Source: Streptomyces sp. NBC_01669 (GTDB lineage Bacteria > Actinomycetota > Actinomycetes > Streptomycetales > Streptomycetaceae). From it: a stretch of DNA of 64,000 nucleotides. Shown here piece by piece: positions 20,841 to 28,619 of this stretch. The stretch is from assembly GCF_026339735.1 (NCBI RefSeq), contig NZ_JAPEQG010000001.1:806001-870000 (forward strand). The letters run 5' to 3'. A program made the position numbers and the translations under genes. The notes beneath the pieces are model-generated. The model worked only from the letters and a program-made list of their open reading frames with translations. It had not been told where the DNA came from and ran no database searches. The first letter of the stretch is position 1; every line of letters begins with the position of its first letter.

Positions 20841-21368
20841 ATGCGCGCCATAGGTGTCGCACCCGTCGCCCTGCTCGGCGCCGCCGCATTCGCCCTGACC
20901 ACTCCGGCTGCGTCCGCGTACGCCGTGACGTCAGGGGGCGCGCCGGGCGCGACCGGATACACCGTTGCTCCGTCGGTGATCGCGCCGGCCGGCCAGGTAA
21001 CCCTGGCCGCCCGGGGGTGCCCAACAACAGCAACGGCCAGCTCGAGCATCTTCGACAGCGTCACTATTCCCAAGGGAGGCAGCGCCTCGGCCACGGTCGA
21101 GCGGGATGCAAAACCGGGCGCTTCCTATGAAGTGTCGTTCATTTGCAATACATCGCCGCCCTCCACGGCGGAGATCGGTCTCACGATCTCCGCCGGCACC
21201 CCTAGCACAGGCGCCACGGCGCTCGTGCCGAACGGTGTGCAGGGTGATCTCGGCGGCATCGGCCGGATGAACGCCGCGCAACTGGTCGGCGGCACGGCAC
21301 TGGCCGTGGCCGCGACCACCGGCGCCGTCTTCGTGGTGCGCCGGCGCAACGAGAGGTACAGCCACTGA
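20841..21368 (+). CDS. Secreted protein with C-terminal membrane helix, sortase-partner type
   Basis: A 175-residue protein; ATG at 20841 has an ideal GGAGGA site. Signal peptide residues 1-25 (core VALLGAAAFALTTPA, cleavage near ASA-YA), an Ig-like middle with two Cys (RGCPTTA, SFICNTS), the motif GVQGDLGG and a C-terminal helix LVGGTALAVAATTGAVFVV ending in RRRNERYSH. No LPXTG is present. In Streptomyces this gene type is usually followed by a class F sortase gene. Here the following sortase is broken, so any link to it is lost. A strong terminator follows directly. Confidence 0.8.
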   Translation: MRAIGVAPVALLGAAAFALTTPAASAYAVTSGGAPGATGYTVAPSVIAPAGQVTLAARGCPTTATASSSIFDSVTIPKGGSASATVERDAKPGASYEVSFICNTSPPSTAEIGLTISAGTPSTGATALVPNGVQGDLGGIGRMNAAQLVGGTALAVAATTGAVFVVRRRNERYSH

Positions 21369-21387
21369 CCGGCGCAGACCGTCGGTG

Positions 21388-21438
21388 GTACGCCCGTCGC
21401 CCCGGGTCCTGGATCAGGACCCGGGGCGACGGGCGTAC
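21388..21438. terminator. Very strong perfect inverted repeat
   Basis: A perfect 24-bp stem (21388-21411 with 21415-21438) and only a 3-base loop (GAT), starting 20 bases after the stop of the secreted-protein gene. Read as a terminator; the exceptional length would also allow a cruciform. Confidence 0.85.
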
Positions 21439-21854
21439 TGGGCCCGTGGCCGCGTTCGGCCGGCCGGATCACTTGATGACTCATCCACCGAAGACGCACG
21501 GGGGACACGCCGCCACCGATTGCCGCGACAGCGGCCCGGGCCGGCTCCGAGCTCAGTTCCGTGGAGCCTGCGTCCGTCGATCGGTCGATCCGACGGGACA
21601 CCCTTGGGCATGACGAACCCTCACCAGATCCTTGATCCACCCCTTTTTCGGCACTGCTCAACCCCGGTGATCCGACCCACCGGACCCCTGCCCCGCACAT
21701 CTGACGGAGACGCAGGTCATGGGCAGTCAGAATCCGCTGTCCGCACATTCGCCGATCAGGTGGGCCTTTCCGGCGGCCACCCATTTGCCCGTCCCTGATC
21801 GCCGCCGGGCCACCTCGCGCTTACCGTTCCCATCGTCGCAACGAAGGGAGAACC
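21439..21854. other. Intergenic stretch without a recognisable gene
   Basis: Both strands were read; no ORF with a convincing start, codon pattern or family motif was found. Only the last 15 bases, with GAAGGGAGAACC, belong to the start of the sortase pseudogene. It presumably includes that gene's former promoter. Confidence 0.5.
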
Positions 21855-22375
21855 ATGGGCCGGGATCACTGGCGCCCCGAGCGGACCAGACCTTCGCCCT
21901 GGGGCGCGATCGCCCTGGTGATGCTCACCGGCGTCGCACTGATGCGGAACGGTCCGGAGCTCCTGCCCGGTCCACCGCAGCCCCTTGGCGCAGCCTCGGC
22001 AGGTCGCCACCCGGTCTCCGCCGGGGCGCCTGTGGCCGGCGCCGCGGAGACGCCGCGGGCGGGTGCCCCCGCCTCACGCGTGGTCATCCCATCGATCCGG
22101 GTCGATGCCCCGCTCGTGGAAGTGGCCCCGGACAGGAACGGCTGCATCGAGGCACCGGCCCCGCAGGACCCGACTCTCGCGGGCCGGAACCGGAACGGGG
22201 TCGCACCGGGACGGGTGGGCATGTCGGTTTTCGCCGGCACCACAGCGGGACCGGCGGTCTCCACGGTCTCCGTTCGCTGAAGTAGGGCAGCCGCATCGAG
22301 GTGCCCCGCCACGACGACCGGGGCGCGGTGTTCGAGGTCCACGGTGGCAAGGTGTTCTAGAAGCGAGCGGTCGCC
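21855..22375 (+). pseudogene. Broken class F sortase
   Basis: Frame 3 from ATG 21855 reads a class F sortase N-terminus: cytoplasmic basic residues, membrane helix GAIALVMLTGVALM, linker, then SRVVIPSIRVDAPLVEV and AGRNRNGVAPGRVGMSVFAG. It then shifts frame and stops at 22280. The expected continuation appears in frame 2: GLRSLK, a TAG stop, then GSRIEVPRHDDRGAVFEVHG, and another stop. The region that should carry the catalytic His is altered and the TLxTC cysteine segment is absent. The gene is therefore inactive, with at least one frameshift, two stops and a 3' deletion. Confidence 0.8.
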
Positions 22376-22584
22376 GGAGGTGAGCACAGCGACGTGGCCG
22401 ATGTCGGCCGGAGCGGCATTCCGCGACCGGGCGGACTCCGGTCACGCTCCGCGACCAACCGGTCGCAAGTCGGTCGGTCCACCCCTCTCGACGACATGGG
22501 GTGCGAAGGGTTGCGAGCTGCCGTCGGTTTACTGAGCCGAAGTGAGTGGTGGCGTGCGGGAGTGAGTCCTGGCGGTGCATTCGC

Positions 22585-22609
22585 GGGGGTGGGAACGGGG
22601 GTTCTGGGG
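22585..22609 (+). other. G-quadruplex motif upstream of tnpB
   Basis: Four G runs of 5, 3, 5 and 4 with loops of 1, 3 and 4 bases (GGGGGTGGGAACGGGGG then TTCTGGGG) meet the usual intramolecular G4 rule. It lies about 75 bases upstream of the likely tnpB start. In GC-rich DNA chance occurrence is not negligible. Confidence 0.45.
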
Positions 22610-22680
22610 CCGAATGGGTGACCTTGGTGGCTGCTGCTCGTTGGGTCGGGTGGCAGGTGTCCGGCCCGGTAGGGGGTGAT

Positions 22681-24312
22681 GTGGTGGGTGGTGTGCGGAA
22701 GTTGGCCGTGCCCTTCGTGGTGCCCGGGCCCTGCGGGGTGGCGATCCGGGACCGCCTCAAACACCTAACGCCCCAGGACGAGAAGGTGCTGCGCGCGGTC
22801 GGCGAGCACCAGGGTGCGCTGGCTTCCGGTGATCTCAAGGCTCGCTGTGCGGACGGTCTGGAGCACAGTGCGGACACGTGGGCGGCGCGTAAGCGGGAGC
22901 TGACGGCACTGTCGTCGTCGCGGATCGCGGGTGCGATCACCAAGGCCACGCACGATCAGTGGGCGCTCGCACGCCGTTGCCAGGCAGCGCACATCCAGAA
23001 CCTGGCAGCCGGGATCAAGACGCTGCGGCACCGCCTGTCCCTCCCGATCGGGACGCCCGGAACGAAGCGGGCGGCGGGCGGTTACCAGTCGAAGGGCGAG
23101 TGGTTCCGCAAGTCCCGCCGCCTCGCAGCACTAAAGGCGCGGCACGCTGCTGCTGTCGCCGACTGGCAGGCCGGACGGGTGCGGGTGGTACGGGGCGGTA
23201 AACGTCTCCTCAACACCCGCCACCACCTCACCCAGGCCCAACTCACCGAGGACAAGTGGCGGCAACTCTGGGAGGCGGAACGCTGGTTCATCGCTGCCGA
23301 CGGCGAGTCGGGCAAACGGTTCGGGAACGAGACGATCCGCGTCACCCCGGACGGCGAGGTCAGCATCAAGCTGCCATTCCCGCTCGCGCACCTGGCCAAC
23401 GCCGGGCACGGCCGGTACGTCCTCACTTCCACCGTGGCGTTCGCGCACCGGGGCGCGGAGTGGGCCGACCGCATCGAAGCGCACCGGGCCGTCGCCTACC
23501 GCATCCACCTCGATACGGAGCGCGGCCGCTGGTACCTCACCGCATCCTGGCAACGCCCCGCCGTCAAGACGATCCCACTGGCCGCCGCATGCGCCCGGGG
23601 CATGATCGGCGTCGACACCAACGCCGACCACTTCGCCGCCTACCACCTCGATGTCCACGGCAACCCGATCGGCGACCCGCGGCGTTTCCCCTACGACTTG
23701 TCCGGGACCACCGCTCACCGCGACGCACAGATCCGCCACGCCCTGACCCGGTTGATCAACTGGGCGATGCGTGTCGGGGTCGCCGCGATCGGCATCGAAG
23801 ACCTCGACTTCACCACCGAGAAGACCCGGGAGAAGCACGGCCGCCGCAAAAGGTTCCGGCAGCTCATCTCCGGCATCCCGACCGGCAAGCTCAAGGCCCG
23901 ACTGGTGTCCATGGCCGCCGAACACGGCCTGAGCATGGTCGCGGTCGACCCCGCCTACACCAGCATGTGGGGTGCCCAGCACTGGCAGAAACCGCTGGCC
24001 ACCCCACGCCGAAAGATGTCCCGTCACGATGCCGCCGGTATCGCGATCGGACGACGCGCCCTTGGGCATCCGGTCCGGCGTCGGACGGCACCGCCCCCAC
24101 ACGACCGGAGTGATCGTGCGGGGCATCGGACCGTCCAGGCCGGACCAGGTCACCGGGGGCGTGAGGGAACCCGCCCACCCACAACGGACCGGCCCCCTGG
24201 AGGACCGTCGCCGAGCGGGAAGCGAAAGCGGGAACCCAGCGCATCCAAAACCGCTCGGGATGCGCCCAGTACGCAACAGTGGGTCCAAGACTCACTTACG
24301 CACACTGGCTAG
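22681..24312 (+). CDS. TnpB-like RuvC nuclease without the zinc finger
   Basis: About 543 residues from GTG 22681 (AGGGGG upstream; GTGs at 22684 and 22693 are alternatives). The RuvC triad is present: Asp312 in MIGVDTNAD, Glu373 in AIGIEDLDF and Asp450 in SRHDAAGIAIG. Ordinary TnpB places a CxxC...CxxC zinc finger between the last two; here the segment NT-like AYTSMWGAQHWQKPL replaces it and contains no Cys. TnpB proteins are RNA-guided DNA nucleases that use an omega RNA made from the 3' end of their gene. The 90-residue tail after RRALGHPVRRR is low complexity and overlaps a strongly structured segment. The family, as I recall, is widespread in Streptomyces. Whether this branch cleaves DNA is unknown. 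Confidence 0.8.
   Translation: MVGGVRKLAVPFVVPGPCGVAIRDRLKHLTPQDEKVLRAVGEHQGALASGDLKARCADGLEHSADTWAARKRELTALSSSRIAGAITKATHDQWALARRCQAAHIQNLAAGIKTLRHRLSLPIGTPGTKRAAGGYQSKGEWFRKSRRLAALKARHAAAVADWQAGRVRVVRGGKRLLNTRHHLTQAQLTEDKWRQLWEAERWFIAADGESGKRFGNETIRVTPDGEVSIKLPFPLAHLANAGHGRYVLTSTVAFAHRGAEWADRIEAHRAVAYRIHLDTERGRWYLTASWQRPAVKTIPLAAACARGMIGVDTNADHFAAYHLDVHGNPIGDPRRFPYDLSGTTAHRDAQIRHALTRLINWAMRVGVAAIGIEDLDFTTEKTREKHGRRKRFRQLISGIPTGKLKARLVSMAAEHGLSMVAVDPAYTSMWGAQHWQKPLATPRRKMSRHDAAGIAIGRRALGHPVRRRTAPPPHDRSDRAGHRTVQAGPGHRGREGTRPPTTDRPPGGPSPSGKRKREPSASKTARDAPSTQQWVQDSLTHTG
24095..24286 (+). ncRNA. Candidate omega-RNA (pseudoknot) overlapping the tnpB 3' end
   Basis: A hairpin CCCC-A-CACGA / TCGTG-C-GGGG (24095-24123) is followed by an H-type pseudoknot. 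CCGAGCGG (24211-24218) pairs with CCGCTCGG (24251-24258). GCGCATC (24239-24245), which lies in the first loop, pairs with GATGCGC (24259-24265). Between them are a GC-GAAA-GC tetraloop hairpin (24222-24229) and GGAACCCA (24231-24238), which can pair with TGGGTCC (24280-24286). Known TnpB guide RNAs overlap the tnpB 3' end and contain a pseudoknot near the guide junction. The guide would begin shortly after 24286. Structure drawn by eye. Confidence 0.55.
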
Positions 24313-24424
24313 GAACGGTTTTGCACCCATTCCAGGGATCGCATGCGCGACAACCGGCGGCTCCGGTCAGGGCAGCGGGCCGCCTGGGCCGGGTGCGGCG
24401 CCGGGAGCGGCTAACCTCACTGCC

Positions 24425-24886
24425 GTGACAGACCAGCAGCCTCACCAGTTCGAACGTGGCACAGACGGTCCAAAAGTGATCGTCGCGGGCCTCGACGGGT
24501 CCGACTCCTCGATGCGTGCCGCCGCGTACGCCGCCGGGCTGGCCCGTCGGCAGAACGCCATGCTCGCCCTCGTCTATGTCCAGCCGGTGATGCCCGCGGG
24601 CGCCGCGCTCGGCGCACCGGTCGCCGACACGACCGGCGAGGTCGCGGAGGGCCTGGTGAGCGAGATCAGGGCGGCCACGGAGCGGCTCAAGGACATATGG
24701 AATGTGCGCTGGGAGTTCCACACCTTCCGCGGTGATCCGTACAACGGCCTGGTCACCGCGGCAGACGAGTTGAAAGCGGATGCCGTCGTGGTGGGCGCGT
24801 CGGAGTCGGCGGGACACCGGTTCATCGGATCGGTGGCGATCCGGCTGGTGAAAGCGGGGCGCTGGCCCGTCACCGTCGTTCCGTAG
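24425..24886 (+). CDS. Universal stress protein (UspA fold)
   Basis: A 153-residue single-domain Usp. GTG at 24425 has no clear ribosome site, but TAACCT at 24412-24417 could be a -10 box placing the transcript start at the GTG, that is, a leaderless mRNA. The first strand VIVAGLDGSDSSMRAAAYAA carries the Asp used in nucleotide binding. The end VVVGASESAGHRFIGSVAIR is the Usp signature, though the spacing between the first glycine and GS is shorter than the G-x2-G-x9-GS of ATP binders, so ATP binding is uncertain. It is a cytoplasmic stress protein, monocistronic. Confidence 0.88.
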   Translation: MTDQQPHQFERGTDGPKVIVAGLDGSDSSMRAAAYAAGLARRQNAMLALVYVQPVMPAGAALGAPVADTTGEVAEGLVSEIRAATERLKDIWNVRWEFHTFRGDPYNGLVTAADELKADAVVVGASESAGHRFIGSVAIRLVKAGRWPVTVVP

Positions 24887-24926
24887 ACCGTCGGCTGCGT
24901 TGCGGCGGGCCCCGCCTTCCGGACCG

Positions 24927-26573
24927 TCAGGGGTTCTGCTCGAGGGATTTCTGGTACTGCTTCTTCATCTGGTCCAGGCCCTTGGAGCCCCATTCCGACC
25001 AGAACGGCTTCCACTCGCTCATCCTCTTGCGCCCGGCCACGATGTCGTTGATGAGGTCGTTGGCCTCGGTCGACATACGACCGTAGTACTGGGTGTAGGC
25101 GTCGGAATAATGGCCGACGGCCGCGTTCGGAATGGCGGTCTCGATCAGCTTCTGCTCGACCCCGTAGATGTCGCGGACGTCGTCGGCGCCATGCGTGCCG
25201 GGAAAGAGCGAGGGAGCGAGCACGAAGGGCGATGTCGTCGCCGTGGTCAGGCCGCTGAACAACCCCTCGACCTGCTGCTTGCCCTTCTTGGTGCGCTGCG
25301 GGAAGCCCTGCTTGTCGTAGGTGAAGTCGGAGCCTTCCTCTCCGAATTCAAGGAACTCGCGCTCCTTCGAGCCGAACGGCGCCGCGAGGTAGTTGAGCAC
25401 GTCGAGCAGCATGCGCACACGCTTCTCGCTGCCCTTCTTGATCGCGGTGTACCCGATGGTGCCGAACGCGTGGTAGTGGGCGTTGGCCTTGTGGCCGTCC
25501 GCGTCGAAGGGGATGAGGATCTCGGCGGCAAGGGAGGGGTCGTTGGTGCGCGTGTCCTTGCGGGCGCCCGCCGGGTTGGCGTAGACGACCGCGCCGATCG
25601 ATCCCTGGGCCATCTTCAGATAGGCGTCGGCCATCTTCGGGTCGCCGGGATAGAAGACGCCGGCCTTCTTCAGCTTGCGGACGAAGTTCAGGGCCTCCGC
25701 GTACTCGTCCGACTCCATCCAGAAGGTGACCGAACCGTCCTTCTCCCGGGCCCACTTGTTGGGGGATCCGTAACACTGGCTCAGCACGCTGACGGCATTC
25801 GAGTAGATCGGCTCGAGCGCCCACACCTTGCCGCCGGTGACCTCCTTGCACTTGGCGAAAAACTCATCGGTGCTGCTCGCGGAGAATCCGTCCGCCTTGT
25901 CCCAGATCCTCGGGTTGCCGCCGTACACCTGGCCCAGGGCCGGGTACGGGCTCGGCGCGCCCCAGATCTTTCCGTTGACGACCGCGGTCTTCCAGTGCGC
26001 GGGCGTCATCGCGGCGAGGTTCGGATAGTCCCTGACCGCGTCCCCGGAGACGTACTCCGTGATGTCCGCGCATTTGCCCTCCAGCAATTGGGCGATGTGC
26101 TGAAGGCCCTGGTTCGGCGGTATCCACATCAGGTCGGGCAGATCGCCGCCCGCGACGATGGCGGGGAACTTCTCCTCGTAGCCGGGGTCGGTGCCGAGTA
26201 TGGCGGTGAGGTCGATGCCGAGTTCCTTGTTGACCTTCTGCCAGTAGTCGTTGGTGCCCTTGGGGAGCGGCGGCTGGGTCCAGATCTCGGTGAGCAGCGT
26301 GACCTTCGAGCCGTCGCCGGGGGTCTTCGCGATGCTCTGGACGAGCTCCTTGGGGTAGGAGAGGAAGCCCGCGGACAGGCCCTTGCTGCTGGGCGCCAGG
26401 TCGGGCTTCACCTTGGTGAAGGGGATGTACGACGGAAGCTTCACCTTGGCCGATGCTGCCTCGCCCTTGCCTGCCGTGGACGAGCCGCAGCCGGTGAGGA
26501 AGGTGGAGGCCGCACCCGCCGCGACGGCGGTGCTCAGGCCCAGGAAGGTGCGTCGGGACACGCCAGTGATCAT
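24927..26573 (-). CDS. ABC transporter substrate-binding lipoprotein (LplA/YtcQ type)
   Basis: A 548-residue binding protein; ATG 26573 has GGAGAA upstream. The N-terminus combines a twin-arginine motif (SRRTFLGL) with a lipobox (FLTGC), as in many folded-exported Streptomyces lipoproteins. The mature protein has TLLTEIWTQPPLPKGTNDYW and DLPDLMWIPPNQGLQHIA, typical of the large oligosaccharide-binding proteins that pair with LplB/LplC permeases. It is last in a permease-permease-binding-protein transcript; no ATPase gene is present, so a shared MsiK-like ATPase is expected. The glycan is unknown and may be the product of the DUF6067-like enzyme at 29857. Confidence 0.9.
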   Translation of the reverse strand: MITGVSRRTFLGLSTAVAAGAASTFLTGCGSSTAGKGEAASAKVKLPSYIPFTKVKPDLAPSSKGLSAGFLSYPKELVQSIAKTPGDGSKVTLLTEIWTQPPLPKGTNDYWQKVNKELGIDLTAILGTDPGYEEKFPAIVAGGDLPDLMWIPPNQGLQHIAQLLEGKCADITEYVSGDAVRDYPNLAAMTPAHWKTAVVNGKIWGAPSPYPALGQVYGGNPRIWDKADGFSASSTDEFFAKCKEVTGGKVWALEPIYSNAVSVLSQCYGSPNKWAREKDGSVTFWMESDEYAEALNFVRKLKKAGVFYPGDPKMADAYLKMAQGSIGAVVYANPAGARKDTRTNDPSLAAEILIPFDADGHKANAHYHAFGTIGYTAIKKGSEKRVRMLLDVLNYLAAPFGSKEREFLEFGEEGSDFTYDKQGFPQRTKKGKQQVEGLFSGLTTATTSPFVLAPSLFPGTHGADDVRDIYGVEQKLIETAIPNAAVGHYSDAYTQYYGRMSTEANDLINDIVAGRKRMSEWKPFWSEWGSKGLDQMKKQYQKSLEQNP

Positions 26574-26610
26574 GAGGATTCTCCGCGCTGGGGACGAGGG
26601 ACGGGAAGGG

Positions 26611-27531
26611 TCAGCCCTTGATGGCGCCGGTGAGCACGCCCTTGGTGAAGTACTTCTGCAGGAACGGGTAGAGCAGCAGAATCGGGATCAGCGCGAGCAT
26701 GACGACCGCCATGGAGATCGACTGCTGGGGCGGCAGATGGGCCACGCCGAGCTGGTCGGCCGCCATCTGCTTGTTCTGCACCACATAGGTGCGCAGCAGC
26801 AGCTGGATGGGCCATTTGCCGGAGTCGTTGAGGTAGAGCATCGCGTTGAAGAAGGCGTTCCAGTACGTCACCGCGTAGAAGAGCCCGACGACGGCGATGA
26901 CGCCCTTGGAAAGCGGCAGCACGATCCTGGTGAGGATCCGCCAGTCGCCCGCTCCGTCGATCCGGGCGGCATGGTACAGCTCCTCGGGGATGTTCATGAA
27001 GAACGCCCTCATCACCACCAGATTGAAGGCGTTGACCAGGCCCGGCAGGATTAGCGCCCAGTACGAGTCGAGCAGTCCGAGCTCCTTGACCAGGACGTAC
27101 ATCGGGATCATGCCGGGGGCGAAGAGCAGGGTGAACAGGACGAGCAGCAGAACGGGCCTGCTGCCGGGGACGCCGCGCTTGCTCAGCGCATAGGCCAGGG
27201 CGATGGTCGTCAGCAGGGAGAGCGCCGTGCCGATGCCGGTGATCAGGACGCTGACTGTGACGGCGCGGGTGACCAGTCCGCCCGAGAGGATGGTGCGGTA
27301 CGCCTGCAGGGTGGGCTCGGTCGGGAAGAGTACGTATCCCCCGGCGGCCGTGACCTCCTCGCGGGAGGCGAGGCTGGTGGAGAGGACGACCAGGAACGGC
27401 AGGGTCATCACGGCCACGATGACGGTGAGGACGACGGCTTTGGCAGCCGAGCCCAGCCGGGTCGGTGGCTCCTCCCAGGCGGCCCTGCGGTCGGCGGGCC
27501 GGGGCTTCAGCAAGGGCAGTCCGATGGTCAT
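26611..27531 (-). CDS. Carbohydrate ABC transporter permease (LplC/YtcP type)
   Basis: A 306-residue inner-membrane permease starting at ATG 27531, which overlaps the upstream permease stop (ATGA). Six helices are predicted by eye, starting at AVVLTVIVAVMTLPFLVVLS. The cytoplasmic EAA loop, contact for the ATPase, reads EELYHAARIDGAGDWRILTR and IVLPLSKG. Tail KYFTKGVLTGAIKG is the normal CUT1 ending. It pairs with the 27528-28520 permease to carry sugar bound by the 24927-26573 lipoprotein. Confidence 0.92.
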   Translation of the reverse strand: MTIGLPLLKPRPADRRAAWEEPPTRLGSAAKAVVLTVIVAVMTLPFLVVLSTSLASREEVTAAGGYVLFPTEPTLQAYRTILSGGLVTRAVTVSVLITGIGTALSLLTTIALAYALSKRGVPGSRPVLLLVLFTLLFAPGMIPMYVLVKELGLLDSYWALILPGLVNAFNLVVMRAFFMNIPEELYHAARIDGAGDWRILTRIVLPLSKGVIAVVGLFYAVTYWNAFFNAMLYLNDSGKWPIQLLLRTYVVQNKQMAADQLGVAHLPPQQSISMAVVMLALIPILLLYPFLQKYFTKGVLTGAIKG

Positions 27532-28520
27532 TTGCTGTACACCCCTTGCTCTCCGAATGCATGGGCGAGCCGGTTGGCGCCCCAGATCATCAGTGCGCCG
27601 ACCACGCCCTTGACCAGGCCGGCGACGGCGCCGATGCCCCAGTCGCCGTAGACCACGCCGTGGTAGTACACGTAGGTGTCGAGGACCTCGGAGGCCCGGG
27701 CGCCGACCGCGTCGCGCTGGAGGAGGAACTGCTCGAAGCCGACGGACAGTACGTCGCCGAGGCGCAGTACCAGCAGCATGATCGTGACGCCTCGGACGGC
27801 GGGCAGGGTGACGTGCCACATGCGTCGCCAGGGTCCGGCGCCGTCCACGGCAGCCGATTCGTACAGACTCTGGTCGACGTTGGCGAGCGCCGCCAGATAG
27901 ATGATCATGCCCCAGCCGATGTCCTTCCAGATCACCTGTGCGGTGATCAGCATCGGGAAGGTGCCGGGATCGGTCATCACGTCGAGGGCCGAGAGCCCGT
28001 GGTCACGCAGGAAGTTGCTGATGAGTCCCGCGCCGCCGAGCACCTGCTGGAAGAGGGCGACGACCAGCACCCAGGAGATGAAGTGCGGGAGGTAGACGAC
28101 GCTCTGCACGAACTTCTTCACGCGGCTGCTGACCAGGCTGTTGATGAGCAGCGCGAGGGCCAGCGGGGCGGGGAAGAAGAAGATCAGCTGCAGCGCGGCG
28201 AAGGCCAGCGTGTTGCGTACGGACTCCCAGAACGCCGGATCGGAGAAGAGCTCCTGGAAGTTGGCCAGGCCCACCCACGGGCTGCTCTTGAAGCCGATGA
28301 ACGGCTGGTAGTCCTGGAAGGCAACGATGTTGCCCAGCATCGGCACGTAGAAGAAGACGGCGAAGAAGAGCAGGCCCGGGGCCATCAGGGCGAGCATCAC
28401 CCAGTTGTTCCGCAGCCGGATCCGCAGCGGTACGCGCCGCAGCGGGGGCCGGCCGGTCTTCGCCCTGGGCGCTGGTGGGGACGCTGCCCGGGGGCTGCGC
28501 GTTGTTGCAGGGGATGTCAC
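27528..28520 (-). CDS. Carbohydrate ABC transporter permease (LplB type)
   Basis: About 330 residues from GTG 28520 (GGGAG five bases upstream). An upstream ATG at 28619 would add 33 residues but lies across a probable operator. After a Pro/Arg-rich cytoplasmic head, the helices begin at VMLALMAPGLLFFAVFFYV. The EAA motif SLYESAAVDGAGPWRRMWHV and TLPAVRG is intact. It is the first transport gene downstream of the ROK repressor and heads the permease-permease-lipoprotein operon. Confidence 0.9.
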   Translation of the reverse strand: MTSPATTRSPRAASPPAPRAKTGRPPLRRVPLRIRLRNNWVMLALMAPGLLFFAVFFYVPMLGNIVAFQDYQPFIGFKSSPWVGLANFQELFSDPAFWESVRNTLAFAALQLIFFFPAPLALALLINSLVSSRVKKFVQSVVYLPHFISWVLVVALFQQVLGGAGLISNFLRDHGLSALDVMTDPGTFPMLITAQVIWKDIGWGMIIYLAALANVDQSLYESAAVDGAGPWRRMWHVTLPAVRGVTIMLLVLRLGDVLSVGFEQFLLQRDAVGARASEVLDTYVYYHGVVYGDWGIGAVAGLVKGVVGALMIWGANRLAHAFGEQGVYSK

Positions 28521-28554
28521 ACGTACTCCCTGGCCTGACGGAACGACGAATTTA

Positions 28555-28567
28555 GAAACCAACTTTC
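28555..28567. promoter_or_regulatory. Probable ROK operator before the transport operon
   Basis: GAAA-CCAAC-TTTC is an inverted repeat in AT-richer DNA between the ROK gene stop (28620) and the permease start (28520). ROK repressors bind such sites. A related AAGTTG core also occurs in the ROK/glycosidase divergent region. Confidence 0.4.
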
Positions 28568-28619
28568 GGAAAAGAGTGGCCACATCATCGAAGCGTCGGA
28601 CCGGTACGTCAACAGCCAT

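Larger units (their letters stand above)
22480..24330 (+). mobile_element. IS200/IS605-like (TnpB-only, IS1341 style) element, ends approximate
   Basis: A lone TnpB-type gene with no TnpA transposase lies between the sortase remnant and the universal stress gene. The ends cannot be set exactly, because such elements lack terminal inverted repeats and target duplications. The left side has G-rich DNA (22585-22609) and the right side has a structured RNA-like segment (24095-24286). The element may have contributed to loss of the sortase 3' end. Confidence 0.5.

Noticed and set aside
24821..24834. CATCGGAT inside the universal stress gene as another fucose-type operator
   Set aside because: It lies deep in a coding region and lacks the extended TTCATCGGAT-N-AC context; chance is sufficient.
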